Part shown: one piece after another, positions 1 to 8,032 of the stretch
How the letters are laid out: every line of letters begins with the position of its first letter
How positions within the stretch are numbered: the stretch's first letter is position 1
Notes under the pieces: generated by a model
Told to the model about the DNA's origin: nothing
Database searches by the model: none
The model's input: only the letters and a program-made list of their open reading frames with translations
Source of the DNA: Terriglobales bacterium
GTDB taxonomy: Bacteria > Acidobacteriota > Terriglobia > Terriglobales > Acidobacteriaceae
Assembly (NCBI GenBank): GCA_025936825.1
Contig: JAICSO010000001.1
Location: 558,001-622,000, forward strand
Direction of reading: 5' to 3'
DNA: 64,000 nt
Position numbers and translations under genes: made by a program

Positions 1-28
1 CTCCTTTATTCCGCACTCCTTTGCGAAC

Positions 29-82
29 GCTGCGTCCTTTGCGGCTGAAGCGGTTTAAGCCTTTAACCGCAAAGAGCGCAGC
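29..82. repeat. Imperfect inverted repeat (REP-like hairpin)
   Basis: Arms at 29-44 and 67-82 pair at 14 of 16 positions, with the perfect core CTTTGCGG / CCGCAAAG and a 22-base loop. It sits just before the first gene's ribosome-binding site. It looks like a dispersed intergenic hairpin or a terminator for a gene left of the window. There is no clear T-tract, so repeat is the safer call. Confidence 0.5.
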
Positions 83-118
83 ACGCCAAGAAAGCAAGAC
101 TGTTCAAAGGAAAAGCTC

Positions 119-907
119 ATGAGTAAAGCGCTCTTATACGATGCAACGCTCTGCATCGGATGCAAGGCATGCGAACAGGCATGTGCTGACCACAACAAGC
201 TTCCCTACACAACCGCAATTGGAGCTGAGGAGAAGCAGTCGGACCACAAGTACACGGTGGTGCTCACCAAAGGCGAGCACTTCATGCGGCGCCTATGCAT
301 GAACTGCCTCGATCCCGCGTGTGCCTCGGTGTGTCCGGTGGGCGCATTGCGCAAGACCTCAGCCGGGCCGGTCATCTATGAGGAAGGCAGGTGCATGGGA
401 TGCCGCTACTGCATGGCGGCATGCCCGTTCGGAGTCCCCAAATACGAATGGGGCAAAGTCCTTCCGCGGGTTCGAAAGTGCACGATGTGTCCGGACCGGG
501 TTGCAGCCGGTCAACCAACTGCGTGTGCGGAAGCTTGCCCGACGGGGGCCACCAAGTTTGGCGAGCGGGATGAATTGATTGCTGAGGCACGCCAGCGCAT
601 CCACGACAATCCCGAAAAATATCTCGACCATATTTATGGTCTGACTGAGGTTGGCGGCACCTCTGTGCTCCTGCTGTCCGGTGTGGCTTTCGAACAATTC
701 GGATATCGCGCAGAACTGCCCGGCGATCCGCTGCCGATGCTCACCTACCGCGTGCTGTCGCGCATTCCCGACATTATTCCTCTTGGTGGCGTGCTTCTCG
801 GCGGAGTGTGGTGGATTACGCACCGACGCAAAGAGGTTGCTGCGGCCGAAGGTCCCAGGAACAACGCGCAAAACGGCACTTCGAAACGGAGGCGCGATGA
901 AGAGTAA
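119..907 (+). CDS. Four-cluster 4Fe-4S ferredoxin subunit (HybA/DmsB/NrfC-like) with C-terminal membrane anchor
   Basis: A 262-residue electron-transfer subunit. Four cysteine groups are visible: CIGCKACEQAC near residue 12, CMNCLDPACASVCP near 60, CMGCRYCMAACP near 92, and CTMCP...CAEACP near 120-140. This is the 16-Cys pattern of HybA/DmsB/NrfC proteins carrying four cubane clusters. A single hydrophobic helix (about 215-235) is followed by a basic tail, which by the positive-inside rule would put the cluster domain outside the cytoplasm, as in HybA. No N-terminal Tat or Sec signal is visible, which is odd for that topology. The start is preceded by AAAGGA. It overlaps the NrfD-like gene by 11 bases, so the two should form one quinone-linked module. 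No catalytic molybdopterin or hydrogenase subunit lies in the window; one could lie upstream. Confidence 0.88.
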   Translation: MSKALLYDATLCIGCKACEQACADHNKLPYTTAIGAEEKQSDHKYTVVLTKGEHFMRRLCMNCLDPACASVCPVGALRKTSAGPVIYEEGRCMGCRYCMAACPFGVPKYEWGKVLPRVRKCTMCPDRVAAGQPTACAEACPTGATKFGERDELIAEARQRIHDNPEKYLDHIYGLTEVGGTSVLLLSGVAFEQFGYRAELPGDPLPMLTYRVLSRIPDIIPLGGVLLGGVWWITHRRKEVAAAEGPRNNAQNGTSKRRRDEE

Positions 908-2069
908 GCTCACGTTCTGGAAGGTCGTATTCGTGATTCTCATGGCCGCGGGGATTTACGCGACCTTTGTTCGCTTCACTCGCGGATTGGGCCCGACGAC
1001 GAATTTGACTGATCAGTTCCCGTGGGGAATTTGGGTTGGCTTCGATGTGCTGTGCGGAGTGATGCTGGCCGCGGGCGGGTTCACGCTGACCGCCGCCGTC
1101 CACATCTTCAACCTGAAACGTTTGCAGCCGATTGTGCGACCGACGGTTCTCACCGCCTTCCTCGGTTATCTGCTGGTATCTGTGGCGCTGATGTTTGATC
1201 TGGGGCGGCCATACCGCATCTGGCACCCGCTGATTATGCGCAACCCGCATTCCGTGATGTTCGAAGTCGCTTACTGCGTAATGCTCTACACCACAGTGCT
1301 GGCGCTGGAGTTCTCCCCCATCGTGCTGGAGCGATTTCATCTGCATCGAGCTATGAAGATCATTCACGGGGCGGTAATCCCGCTGGTGATTATCGGAGTG
1401 CTTCTCTCCACCTTGCACCAATCGTCGCTCGGGTCTCTGTACCTGATCATGCCGGAGAAGCTGCACCCGTTCTGGTACAGCCCGCTGCTGCCGGTCTTCT
1501 TCTTTATCTCGGCGATCGCGGTGGGACTGGCAATGACCATCTTCGAGTCGTCGCTGAGTTCGAAGTATTTTGGGCGCGAACTCGAGATCGGCATTTTGCG
1601 AGAGCTTGGACGAGTCCTGGCCGTTGTGCTCTGCGTGTACGCAGTGCTCCGGTTTGAAGACCTCTTTCATCGCGGCGTCCTCGGAAAAATGCTGCAGCCG
1701 AGCTATGAGATGACGCTGGTCTGGCTGGAACTGGCGCTTGCGTTGATTGTGCCGCTTGCCCTGCTGTCTGTTCCCAAGATCCGCAACAGCGCCAACGGAT
1801 TGTATGTCGCGGCGGTAATGGTATTGCTTGGGTTCATCACCAATCGGCTGAACGTCAGCATCACCGGGCTCGAGTCTTCCGCGGGCGTGCACTACATCCC
1901 GAGGTGGACGGAGCTGGCGATCACGGTTGCAATTACAGCCAGCGGACTTGCGGTGTTCAGCCTGGCGGTCAAATACCTGCCGATCTTCCCGGTACCGGAG
2001 GCACGCACAGTACCAAGTACGCGAGAAGCCGTTATTCCTGTTCCTGTGCTCGACAATGCCGGAGACTGA
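897..2069 (+). CDS. NrfD/HybB-family quinone-reactive integral membrane protein
   Basis: A 390-residue polytopic protein with about ten hydrophobic helices, starting MKSKLTFWKVVFVILMAAGI. The early FPWGIWVGFDVLCGVMLAAGG and the later DLGRPYRIWHPLIMRNPHSV are typical of HybB/NrfD proteins that exchange electrons with the quinone pool and the adjacent ferredoxin subunit. The reading frame is open further upstream, but the ATG at 897 follows ACGGAGG and removes a long non-conserved extension. It overlaps the ferredoxin gene and, by 14 bases, the sensor-kinase gene, suggesting translational coupling. Inferred role: menaquinol oxidation feeding the cytochromes downstream. Confidence 0.88.
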   Translation: MKSKLTFWKVVFVILMAAGIYATFVRFTRGLGPTTNLTDQFPWGIWVGFDVLCGVMLAAGGFTLTAAVHIFNLKRLQPIVRPTVLTAFLGYLLVSVALMFDLGRPYRIWHPLIMRNPHSVMFEVAYCVMLYTTVLALEFSPIVLERFHLHRAMKIIHGAVIPLVIIGVLLSTLHQSSLGSLYLIMPEKLHPFWYSPLLPVFFFISAIAVGLAMTIFESSLSSKYFGRELEIGILRELGRVLAVVLCVYAVLRFEDLFHRGVLGKMLQPSYEMTLVWLELALALIVPLALLSVPKIRNSANGLYVAAVMVLLGFITNRLNVSITGLESSAGVHYIPRWTELAITVAITASGLAVFSLAVKYLPIFPVPEARTVPSTREAVIPVPVLDNAGD

Positions 2070-2787
2070 CCCAACTCGAAGCAGACTGCCGCGCTGGAAG
2101 CGGTTCACGTACAGCGTGAGCGCAAAACTGATCGCGTCATTGCTGATGGCGATGGTCGCAATCTTTGCGCTCTTGGGATATCTCAACATCCAGTTACATA
2201 GGAAGCACCTGGAGACGGCAACGCTCTCGGCGGCGGAGCGGGTGAGCGACTTGATCAAGCGCAGCACGAATTACGAGATGCTGCACAACAATCGCGAGGG
2301 CTTGTATCACGTGATGAAAACCATCGCGGAGGAACCGGGCGTGGCCAAAGTGCGCATCTTCGACCGTGAGGGACGGATCACGTATTCCACCGATGTGGCC
2401 GAAGTGAATCATGTGGTCGATAAGAGCGAGGAAGCTTGTTTCCACTGTCACGCGCAGTCGCAACCGCTGGCGCATTTGAACCGGCCCGACCGGTTCCGCA
2501 TTTATCGCAACACCGCCGGCGAGCGAGTTCTCGGTGTGATCAATCCGATCGAGAACCAGGCATCGTGTTCCAACGCGGATTGCCACGCGCATCCCGCGGA
2601 ACAGCGAATTCTGGGTGTCCTCGACACGGACATGTCGCTGGCGAAAGCCGATATGCAACTAGCGGAGAGCACTCGGCGGATGATTATTTACACCGTATTC
2701 GCGCTCGTGATGATCGCGGCGTTCAGCTGGATTTTTGTGTGGCGAGTTGTCGGGCGCCCGATCAAAACGCTCGAGGCCGGAACCTAA
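2056..2787 (+). CDS. Sensor half of a haem-c histidine kinase (interrupted by in-frame TAA)
   Basis: The N-terminal 243 residues of a membrane histidine kinase. One helix lies at about 20-40, followed by a periplasmic sensing domain with a c-type haem motif C-F-H-C-H (C128, C131, H132) and a second CX4CH (C171, C176, H177). A second helix (about 211-235) leads into the start of a HAMP domain. The frame ends at TAA 2785-2787, inside HAMP (after IKTLEAGT). Translation of the same frame beyond the stop continues HAMP (RLSQGDLGFQIDVHSRDEVG) and then the kinase, so one G-to-T change of GAA would create the stop. It could be a true nonsense mutation, a split protein or a sequence error. The haem motif suggests redox or NO/O2 sensing for the nearby cytochrome operon. 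Confidence 0.8.
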   Translation: MPETDPTRSRLPRWKRFTYSVSAKLIASLLMAMVAIFALLGYLNIQLHRKHLETATLSAAERVSDLIKRSTNYEMLHNNREGLYHVMKTIAEEPGVAKVRIFDREGRITYSTDVAEVNHVVDKSEEACFHCHAQSQPLAHLNRPDRFRIYRNTAGERVLGVINPIENQASCSNADCHAHPAEQRILGVLDTDMSLAKADMQLAESTRRMIIYTVFALVMIAAFSWIFVWRVVGRPIKTLEAGT

Positions 2788-2841
2788 CGGCTGTCGCAAG
2801 GCGATCTGGGATTCCAGATTGATGTCCATTCACGGGATGAA

Positions 2842-3726
2842 GTGGGCGACCTGGCACATTCCTTCAACACCATGAGCTTGCAGTTACGGGATGCCAATGA
2901 GCAGATTGTTGCCTGGGCCAAGACGCTGGAAGACCGCGTCGCAGAGAAAACGGCAGAGCTACAGCGAGCACATAGCCATGCTCTGCGTTTCGAAAAGATG
3001 GCGTCCATCGGCAAGATGGCCGCGGTGGTGGCGCATGAAATCAACAATCCCCTCTCCGGTATTTTGACTTACGCCAAGCTGCTGCGGAAATGGGTGGAGC
3101 GCGGAGAAGCGGCAACCGAAAAACGCGCAGAAACGGCGCAATGCCTTGAGTTGATTGCTGCGGAAAGCCGGCGCTGCGGGGATCTAGTCAAAAACCTGCT
3201 CACCTTCTCGCGAACGTCTGCAGTCAACATCCAGCCAAGCGATCTGAATGCGGTAATCGAACGAGCGTTGCGACTGGTTCAGCATCAATTGGAGCTCGCG
3301 AACATCCAACTTCAACTTGAGTTCGAGGCGAACCTCCCGCTGGTATTGTGCGACGCGCCGCAAATTGAGCAAGTCATGCTGGCGCTGATTCAGAATGCGA
3401 TTGACGCGATGCCAAAAGGCGGCAACCTCTGGCTGGTGACGCGCATGAGTGCTGTGAACAGGGAAATCGAGATCGAGGTGCGCGACGACGGTATGGGTAT
3501 ACCGCAGGACATCTTGCCACAGATTTTCGAACCGTTCTTAACGACAAAAGAAAGCGGCCATGGCGTTGGCCTGGGACTCGCCATCAGCCGCAGCATTATC
3601 GAGCAGCACAACGGGAAAATTGAAGTCCAGTCTGAAGCGGGGAAGGGAACCCGGTTCAGTCTAGTGCTTCCAGTCGCACCGGTCGTCAATGGTGCTCGAC
3701 GGCGCGAAGTTCTTGTCGAGAGGTGA
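2842..3726 (+). CDS. Kinase half of the interrupted haem-c histidine kinase
   Basis: In the same frame as the sensor half. From the ATG at 2842 the product has 294 residues: the end of HAMP, a coiled linker, a HisKA domain (KMAAVVAHEINNPLSG, phospho-acceptor His) and a HATPase domain with N box (QNAIDAMPKGG), G1 (DDGMGIP), F box (FEPFLTTK) and G2 (GHGVGLGLAIS). All catalytic motifs are intact and codon use is undisturbed, so any lesion is recent. Without the sensor half it would be a soluble kinase unless the TAA is read through. The stop TGA shares its last base with the regulator's ATG, so kinase and regulator are a coupled pair. Confidence 0.8.
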   Translation: MGDLAHSFNTMSLQLRDANEQIVAWAKTLEDRVAEKTAELQRAHSHALRFEKMASIGKMAAVVAHEINNPLSGILTYAKLLRKWVERGEAATEKRAETAQCLELIAAESRRCGDLVKNLLTFSRTSAVNIQPSDLNAVIERALRLVQHQLELANIQLQLEFEANLPLVLCDAPQIEQVMLALIQNAIDAMPKGGNLWLVTRMSAVNREIEIEVRDDGMGIPQDILPQIFEPFLTTKESGHGVGLGLAISRSIIEQHNGKIEVQSEAGKGTRFSLVLPVAPVVNGARRREVLVER

Positions 3727-5090
3727 TGAAATTGAGCAAAAAAGGCAGTCTGCTGATCGTGGATGACGAACTTACGGTGCGTGATTCGCTGGGGAAGTGG
3801 TTTCACGAAGAAGGCTACGAGGTTGCGACCGCGGAGAGTGCGAGTGAAGCGCTCACGCGCATGGCGGAGTCACGATGGGACCTGGCGCTAGTCGACATCA
3901 AGATGCATGGCACCGACGGGATTGAGTTGCAGCGCCGCTTGCGCGAGATCGATTCCGAGTTGCTGGTAATCATCATGACCGGATACGCGTCGGTGGAAAC
4001 CGCGGTGGCGGCGCTGAAGAATGGGGCGTACGACTACGTCACTAAGCCGCTGGATCCCGACGAGATCGCGCACCTGGTGAACAATGCTCTGTCCCACAAA
4101 CACACTCAGCAAGAGAACGAGCGGCTGAAGGAGACGATGGCAGAAGCGGCGCGACCGGGAGAGTTGGTAGGGAACAGTTCCGCAATGCGCAAGGTGTTTG
4201 AGGCGATTGAGACCGTCGCTCCTACGGACGCAACCGTGCTGATCACCGGCGAGAGCGGAACGGGGAAAGAACTGGTGGCGCGTGCCATTCATGCCGCCAG
4301 CACCCGGCGGTTCCATCCACTGGTGGTGATTCACTGTGGCGCCCTTACGGAGACATTGCTTGAGAGCGAACTGTTCGGATACGAGAAAGGCGCGTTCACC
4401 GGCGCGCAATATCGCAAGAAGGGGAAATTTGAGATCGCTGAGGGTGGGACAGTTTTTCTCGACGAAATTGGCGACATCACGTTGAAGACTCAAACCGACT
4501 TGCTGCGGGTTTTGCAGGAACGCGAGATCAACCGTGTGGGTGGAAACCAGATTCTGAAAGTTGATTTTCGCTGCGTAGCTGCTACGAACAAAAATCTCGA
4601 GCAACTCATCGGCGAGGGAAAGTTTCGCTCCGACCTCTTTTACCGCCTAAATGTTTTTCACATGGAGTTGCCGCCGCTGCGAGAACGCCGCGAAGACATT
4701 CCGTTGCTGGTAAACCATTTCGTGCAGAAGTTTTCGTCGTCGATGAACAAGCGGATCACCCATGTGTCTCCGAGCGCGATGAACCAGTTGCAACAGCAAC
4801 CCTGGCCGGGGAACGTCCGAGAACTGGAGAATGCCGTGGAGCGAGCGATGGTGGTGGCGCAGGAGCCGATGCTGCGAGACCAGGACTTTGTGTTTCGCCA
4901 GACGATTGTTAACGGCAGCAATGGGGGAAAGACACTAGAGGAGGTGGAGCGCGCTTACATCCTGAGAGTGCTGGACGAATGCGGCCAAAATCAGAGCCGG
5001 GCGGCGGATAAACTAGGGATTGATCGCGTCACGCTGCATCACAAGCTGAAAAGATACGGTTGGACCCGCAGCCAAGTTGAGACGCGATGA
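3726..5090 (+). CDS. NtrC-family sigma-54-dependent response regulator
   Basis: A 454-residue activator with three domains. The receiver spans about 1-120, with phospho-acceptor D57 in [10 protein letters not shown]. The AAA+ sigma-54 interaction domain has Walker A GESGTGKE, the sigma-54 contact loop GAFTGA and Walker [11 protein letters not shown]. The C-terminal Fis-type helix-turn-helix contains [24 protein letters not shown] lies three bases earlier, but ATG 3726 overlaps the kinase stop by one base. It should be phosphorylated by the haem-containing kinase and drive sigma-54 promoters, presumably of the cytochrome genes downstream. I found no convincing -24/-12 element there by eye. Confidence 0.93.
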   Translation: MKLSKKGSLLIVDDELTVRDSLGKWFHEEGYEVATAESASEALTRMAESRWDLALVDIKMHGTDGIELQRRLREIDSELLVIIMTGYASVETAVAALKNGAYDYVTKPLDPDEIAHLVNNALSHKHTQQENERLKETMAEAARPGELVGNSSAMRKVFEAIETVAPTDATVLITGESGTGKELVARAIHAASTRRFHPLVVIHCGALTETLLESELFGYEKGAFTGAQYRKKGKFEIAEGGTVFLDEIGDITLKTQTDLLRVLQEREINRVGGNQILKVDFRCVAATNKNLEQLIGEGKFRSDLFYRLNVFHMELPPLRERREDIPLLVNHFVQKFSSSMNKRITHVSPSAMNQLQQQPWPGNVRELENAVERAMVVAQEPMLRDQDFVFRQTIVNGSNGGKTLEEVERAYILRVLDECGQNQSRAADKLGIDRVTLHHKLKRYGWTRSQVETR

Positions 5091-5620
5091 AGCCGTTGCG
5101 GCTGCTCCCCGTCGGTCATGTTGAGGGCGAACTCCTGGCTTTTCTGCGGTCGGCTTTGCGGCAGTCGCTGCACATCCCATGTGACATTCTTCCGGTGGTG
5201 CAGGACCCTTCCGCGACGTTTCACGCTGAGCGTAGGCAGTATCACTCATCCCAAATTCTGGCGGGGATGCAAAAATTCGTGAACGGCGATTCGTGGCGAG
5301 TTCTCGGCGTTACAGATGTCGACCTGTACATCCCGATTCTGACTTTCGTGTTCGGAGAGGCGCAAACGGACGGTGAGTGCGCTGTGGTTTCGGCTCGGCG
5401 CCGTCGCCAGGAGTTCTATGGTCTGGCGCCGGACGCGGGGATTCTAGAGCAGCGGTTGCTGAAGGAAGCCATCCACGAGATCGGGCACACCTGTGATCTT
5501 ACCCATTGCGACAACTATCTGTGTGCGATGGCTGCTTCCCATGCAGTGGAGTGGATTGATATTAAGGATGCCGCGCTTTGCCGGGAGTGCCGGGAAAAGC
5601 TGGAGTCTTCTCTCCAATGA
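5087..5620 (+). CDS. amzA: Archaemetzincin-like zinc metalloprotease (peptidase M54)
   Basis: A 177-residue protein with the archaemetzincin signature: zinc ligands HEIGH (130-134) and H140, then Cys at 141, 146, 165 and 168, and M148 after the second Cys. These match the extended HExxHxxxxxH plus four-Cys structural zinc site of M54. The position usually occupied by Gly between the second and third His is Asp137 here, which may affect activity. The ATG overlaps the regulator stop (ATGA), placing it last in the ferredoxin-NrfD-kinase-regulator unit. Its physiological substrate is not known for bacteria. Confidence 0.85.
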   Translation: MKPLRLLPVGHVEGELLAFLRSALRQSLHIPCDILPVVQDPSATFHAERRQYHSSQILAGMQKFVNGDSWRVLGVTDVDLYIPILTFVFGEAQTDGECAVVSARRRRQEFYGLAPDAGILEQRLLKEAIHEIGHTCDLTHCDNYLCAMAASHAVEWIDIKDAALCRECREKLESSLQ

Positions 5621-5627
5621 AAATGAT

Positions 5628-5677
5628 GGGGAGTGTGCAGCGGGGGGATGGTTGCCTGGCGATTGCTACACACTCCC
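5628..5677. terminator. Candidate bidirectional hairpin between convergent genes
   Basis: An inverted repeat GGGAGTGTG (5629-5637) / CACACTCCC (5669-5677), extended inward by GC/GC after a mismatch, lies between the convergent amzA and cytochrome c genes. There is no T-run, so termination is inferred from position and stem strength. Confidence 0.4.
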
Positions 5678-5743
5678 AAGCGCGCGAAATCCGTAGAACC
5701 TGTCGGATACGCGGCGTAAACAGATGCTTGTTCTAGACGCGGC

Positions 5744-6085
5744 CTACTTCTTGCCTAACTCACGGACATACGACACTAGCTGGGTGATCTGAGGTGCGGT
5801 CAACTTGTTCTCATACGCGGGCATTTTGGCTTTGCCTTTTGTCGTAATTGTGGTCAGTTCCGCGTCGCTTTCTTTCTGAACTTCTGGCGAGCTGAAGCTG
5901 CGGGCTCCGGTGGACTTTGCGGCCGGAGTGTCAGCTTTGCCGTCAGCGCCGTGACACATCACACACTTCGCTTTGTAAAGGCTGGCCGCGTCCTGGGCCT
6001 TGCCGTCAATGGCACAGAAAAAGATTGTCACTAAGATTGCAAATATGAAGACTGCCGGGTTGAAAAATGCGTTAGTTCTCGACAT
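5744..6085 (-). CDS. Small class I c-type cytochrome, exported
   Basis: A 113-residue monohaem cytochrome c. It has an N-terminal signal (MSRTNAFFNPAVFIFAILV... ending near GKAQD), one haem motif in KCVMCHGADGKA, and a likely distal Met ligand in KAKMPAYENKL near the C-terminus. The ATG at 6085 is preceded by GGAGGAAGG, which is why it is preferred to the upstream in-frame TTG. It lies divergent from the 16-haem operon and convergent with amzA. It is a plausible soluble periplasmic shuttle between the NrfD-type quinol oxidase and the multihaem proteins. Confidence 0.88.
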   Translation of the reverse strand: MSRTNAFFNPAVFIFAILVTIFFCAIDGKAQDAASLYKAKCVMCHGADGKADTPAAKSTGARSFSSPEVQKESDAELTTITTKGKAKMPAYENKLTAPQITQLVSYVRELGKK

Positions 6086-6100
6086 CCTGCCTTCCTCCAA

Positions 6101-6125
6101 GTAGGAAACGGTGTGTTTCCGCTAC
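6101..6125 (-). promoter_or_regulatory. Operator-like inverted repeat in the cytochrome c leader
   Basis: GTAGGAAAC (6101-6109), a 5-base spacer, then GTTTCCGCTAC (6115-6125). The arms pair except for a two-base insertion. It lies just upstream of the cytochrome c ribosome-binding site, so it could be an operator or an mRNA hairpin. Confidence 0.35.
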
Positions 6126-6202
6126 AGCAAAACACCACACACTCGCACGTTAACTGTCGGGCACAAGGGCAGTCTGCGTCTGTGTCGAGACTCATGGCCG
6201 AG

Positions 6203-6218
6203 TGTGATGGGTGTCACA
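6203..6218. promoter_or_regulatory. CRP/FNR-superfamily binding site (TGTGA-N6-TCACA)
   Basis: The 16-base sequence TGTGATGGGTGTCACA is a perfect TGTGA-N6-TCACA palindrome, the classic CRP half-site arrangement. It lies in the divergent region, about 118 bases upstream of the cytochrome c start and about 380 upstream of the 16-haem start. The protein that binds it is not in the window. Confidence 0.6.
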
Positions 6219-6595
6219 AGAAGAAAACGGGCAGGCAACCGAGGCGGATGCAGGTGAGTGCTCACCATAGGCGCCTTGGACCAAGCACGGGGATTGGCGC
6301 TCGAAAACCGGTAAGTTCGCGCCTTCGTTGTCGTCTTTCCGAACACACCTAAACTACTGAATTTATTAAAGTTCAGCGAAATTGGTGATTCTACTCACAA
6401 GTACGGGTGATGACAGTCCTACGTTGTTGATTCTGAAGAAACTATTCTCCGTTTCGTACTGCGGTTTCCTCATTCGGGGCTGAGTGGAGAGTGGTTGCGG
6501 TGCTGAAGGACGTTTCAAACTCGGTTTCGCGAGTTCCGTCACACGGCGACATTCCAATTGGAGTGGTCAAGCAGGCTGTTGCAAATCGCCGCTGC

Positions 6596-8032
6596 ATGCG
6601 GAATTTCGCAACAATACTGTTTGCATTTCTGAAACTTGCGCTATGCGTCGCGGGTTGGGTTGCAGTTCCCGCGTTCGCCAAAGTCCACCCGGTACCTCTC
6701 GAGAAGAACGTAGACTCCGCCACCTGCCTGCAATGCCATGAAGAGAAGTCGAAGGGCAAGTCTGTGCATTCAGCAATCCAGATGGGATGCCTGAGCTGCC
6801 ACGAAGTTCGGGTGAACAAAGACGTGACCCGGGTCAAGCTGATCACGGCCGTTCCCTACAAGCTGTGCTTCAACTGCCATGCGGAGAAGGACGCGGCGCA
6901 CATCAAGGGGCATGTGCACGAGCCTGCGGTACGCGACTGCCTGAGCTGCCACGATCCTCACACCTCGAACAACAAGAACCAATTGCTGAAGGCGACTTCG
7001 GGGGAGAAGAAAGAGAATCTTTGCCTCGGCTGCCACACGCAGGGGACCAACGTCCCAGCAAAGGGCAGCCGGCACGCGGCGCTCGATATGGGCTGCGACA
7101 CCTGCCACACGACGCACAAGACCGGCGCCGACCTCTCGACTGAAAACAAGTTTCACCTGACGAAAGGCACGCCGGCGCTGTGCTTAGATTGCCACGACGC
7201 AAAAGATGCCGGCCTGCAGAAGGCACATCACAACCAACCCTTTGCGTCAGCTGATTGCCTTCAGTGCCACGACCCGCATCAGTCAGCCGCTCCGAAGTTG
7301 ATGGCGAAGTTCCAGCACGCGGCTTTCGAAGGTGGCAATTGCGAAACCTGCCATGCACCGGCGCAGGATGGGAAAGTAGTTCTCGTACGAAAAGATGCGA
7401 AGTCGCTCTGCATCACCTGTCATGACGATCAGGCCAAGCACATTGAGTCGGCGAAAGTTCAGCATCCTGGCGCTTTGGGCGACTGTACCGACTGCCACAA
7501 CCCGCATGCCAGTTCGCAGCCGGGCTTGCCCAAGACGGACTCGGTCAACATGTGCCTCGGGTGCCATAGCGAAGTCGCGGACATGGGGAAGAAGGCTCAC
7601 CTGCACCAGCCGGTGTTCAACCAGTCTTGCGCGATCTGCCATGATCCGCACGGGAACGACAACCTGCACCTCCTGAGAGCGTCGAACCCGAACCCACTTT
7701 GCCTGGAGTGCCACGGGCCGGATGCAAAGCCGCAGAAGGTCGAAGGCGAACACCTGGTGGCGATCTTTAACGGCAAAGTGAAATTGCCGGAAGATTACTT
7801 CGCCAAAGTGCCGGTCCTGCCGATCAAGTACGGACTTGGACATCCCGTGGAACACCACCCCGTGGTGGACCAGATGGATCCCGCGAATCCCGACAAGGTA
7901 GCGGTCTCCTTGAACTGCGCCACCTGCCACCAGCCCCACGCTTCGGCGAAACCGAACTTGCTGGTGAAAGACCAGGAGGCGAACACAGCATTTTGCTCTT
8001 CTTGTCACAAAAACCTGGGGGTACAGCGATGA
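6596..8032 (+). CDS. Sixteen-haem c-type cytochrome (paired-CXXCH family)
   Basis: A 478-residue exported cytochrome. After a signal peptide (MRNFATILFAFLKLALCVAG...PAFA) there are 16 CXXCH motifs, the first CLQCH and the last CSSCH. Several occur in the doubled form CxxCHDPH or CxxCHNPH with a following H, typical of the paired-CXXCH repeat. No lipobox or transmembrane helix is visible, so it is probably periplasmic or secreted. The frame is open to a GTG at 6491 and has another GTG at 6563; ATG 6596 is chosen because it gives a normal signal peptide, but it lacks a clear Shine-Dalgarno. It heads a seven-gene unit and its stop overlaps the next ATG. Role inferred: a wire between inner-membrane donors and the outer-membrane complex. 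Confidence 0.92.
   Translation: MRNFATILFAFLKLALCVAGWVAVPAFAKVHPVPLEKNVDSATCLQCHEEKSKGKSVHSAIQMGCLSCHEVRVNKDVTRVKLITAVPYKLCFNCHAEKDAAHIKGHVHEPAVRDCLSCHDPHTSNNKNQLLKATSGEKKENLCLGCHTQGTNVPAKGSRHAALDMGCDTCHTTHKTGADLSTENKFHLTKGTPALCLDCHDAKDAGLQKAHHNQPFASADCLQCHDPHQSAAPKLMAKFQHAAFEGGNCETCHAPAQDGKVVLVRKDAKSLCITCHDDQAKHIESAKVQHPGALGDCTDCHNPHASSQPGLPKTDSVNMCLGCHSEVADMGKKAHLHQPVFNQSCAICHDPHGNDNLHLLRASNPNPLCLECHGPDAKPQKVEGEHLVAIFNGKVKLPEDYFAKVPVLPIKYGLGHPVEHHPVVDQMDPANPDKVAVSLNCATCHQPHASAKPNLLVKDQEANTAFCSSCHKNLGVQR

Larger units (their letters stand above)
6086..6595. other. Long divergent regulatory region
   Basis: About 510 bases separate the cytochrome c and 16-haem genes. I see no convincing gene. 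It contains an operator-like inverted repeat beside the cytochrome c gene, a perfect CRP-type palindrome, a nested repeat CTTGG-A-CCAAG at about 6275, and an AT-rich stretch near 6350. An open frame here encodes one CXXCH, but only because of the CRP-like palindrome. Confidence 0.5.

Noticed and set aside
816-2267. 483-codon open frame antisense to the NrfD-like gene, and similar long antisense frames elsewhere (e.g. 17788-18807, 19544-20236, 21850-22986)
   Set aside because: They overlap strongly supported genes, are rich in Arg/His/Gln as expected for reverse shadows of GC-rich coding DNA, and show no domains.
6113-6352. Open frame with a CXXCH (CDGCH) in the divergent cytochrome promoter
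   Set aside because: The motif is produced by the TGTGATGGGTGTCACA palindrome. There is no signal peptide and the rest is basic low-complexity sequence without a ribosome-binding site.
6086-6595. Sigma-54 (-24/-12) promoter expected because of the NtrC-type regulator
   Set aside because: Checked by eye for GG-N10-GC with TGGCAC/TTGC context; no match good enough to report.
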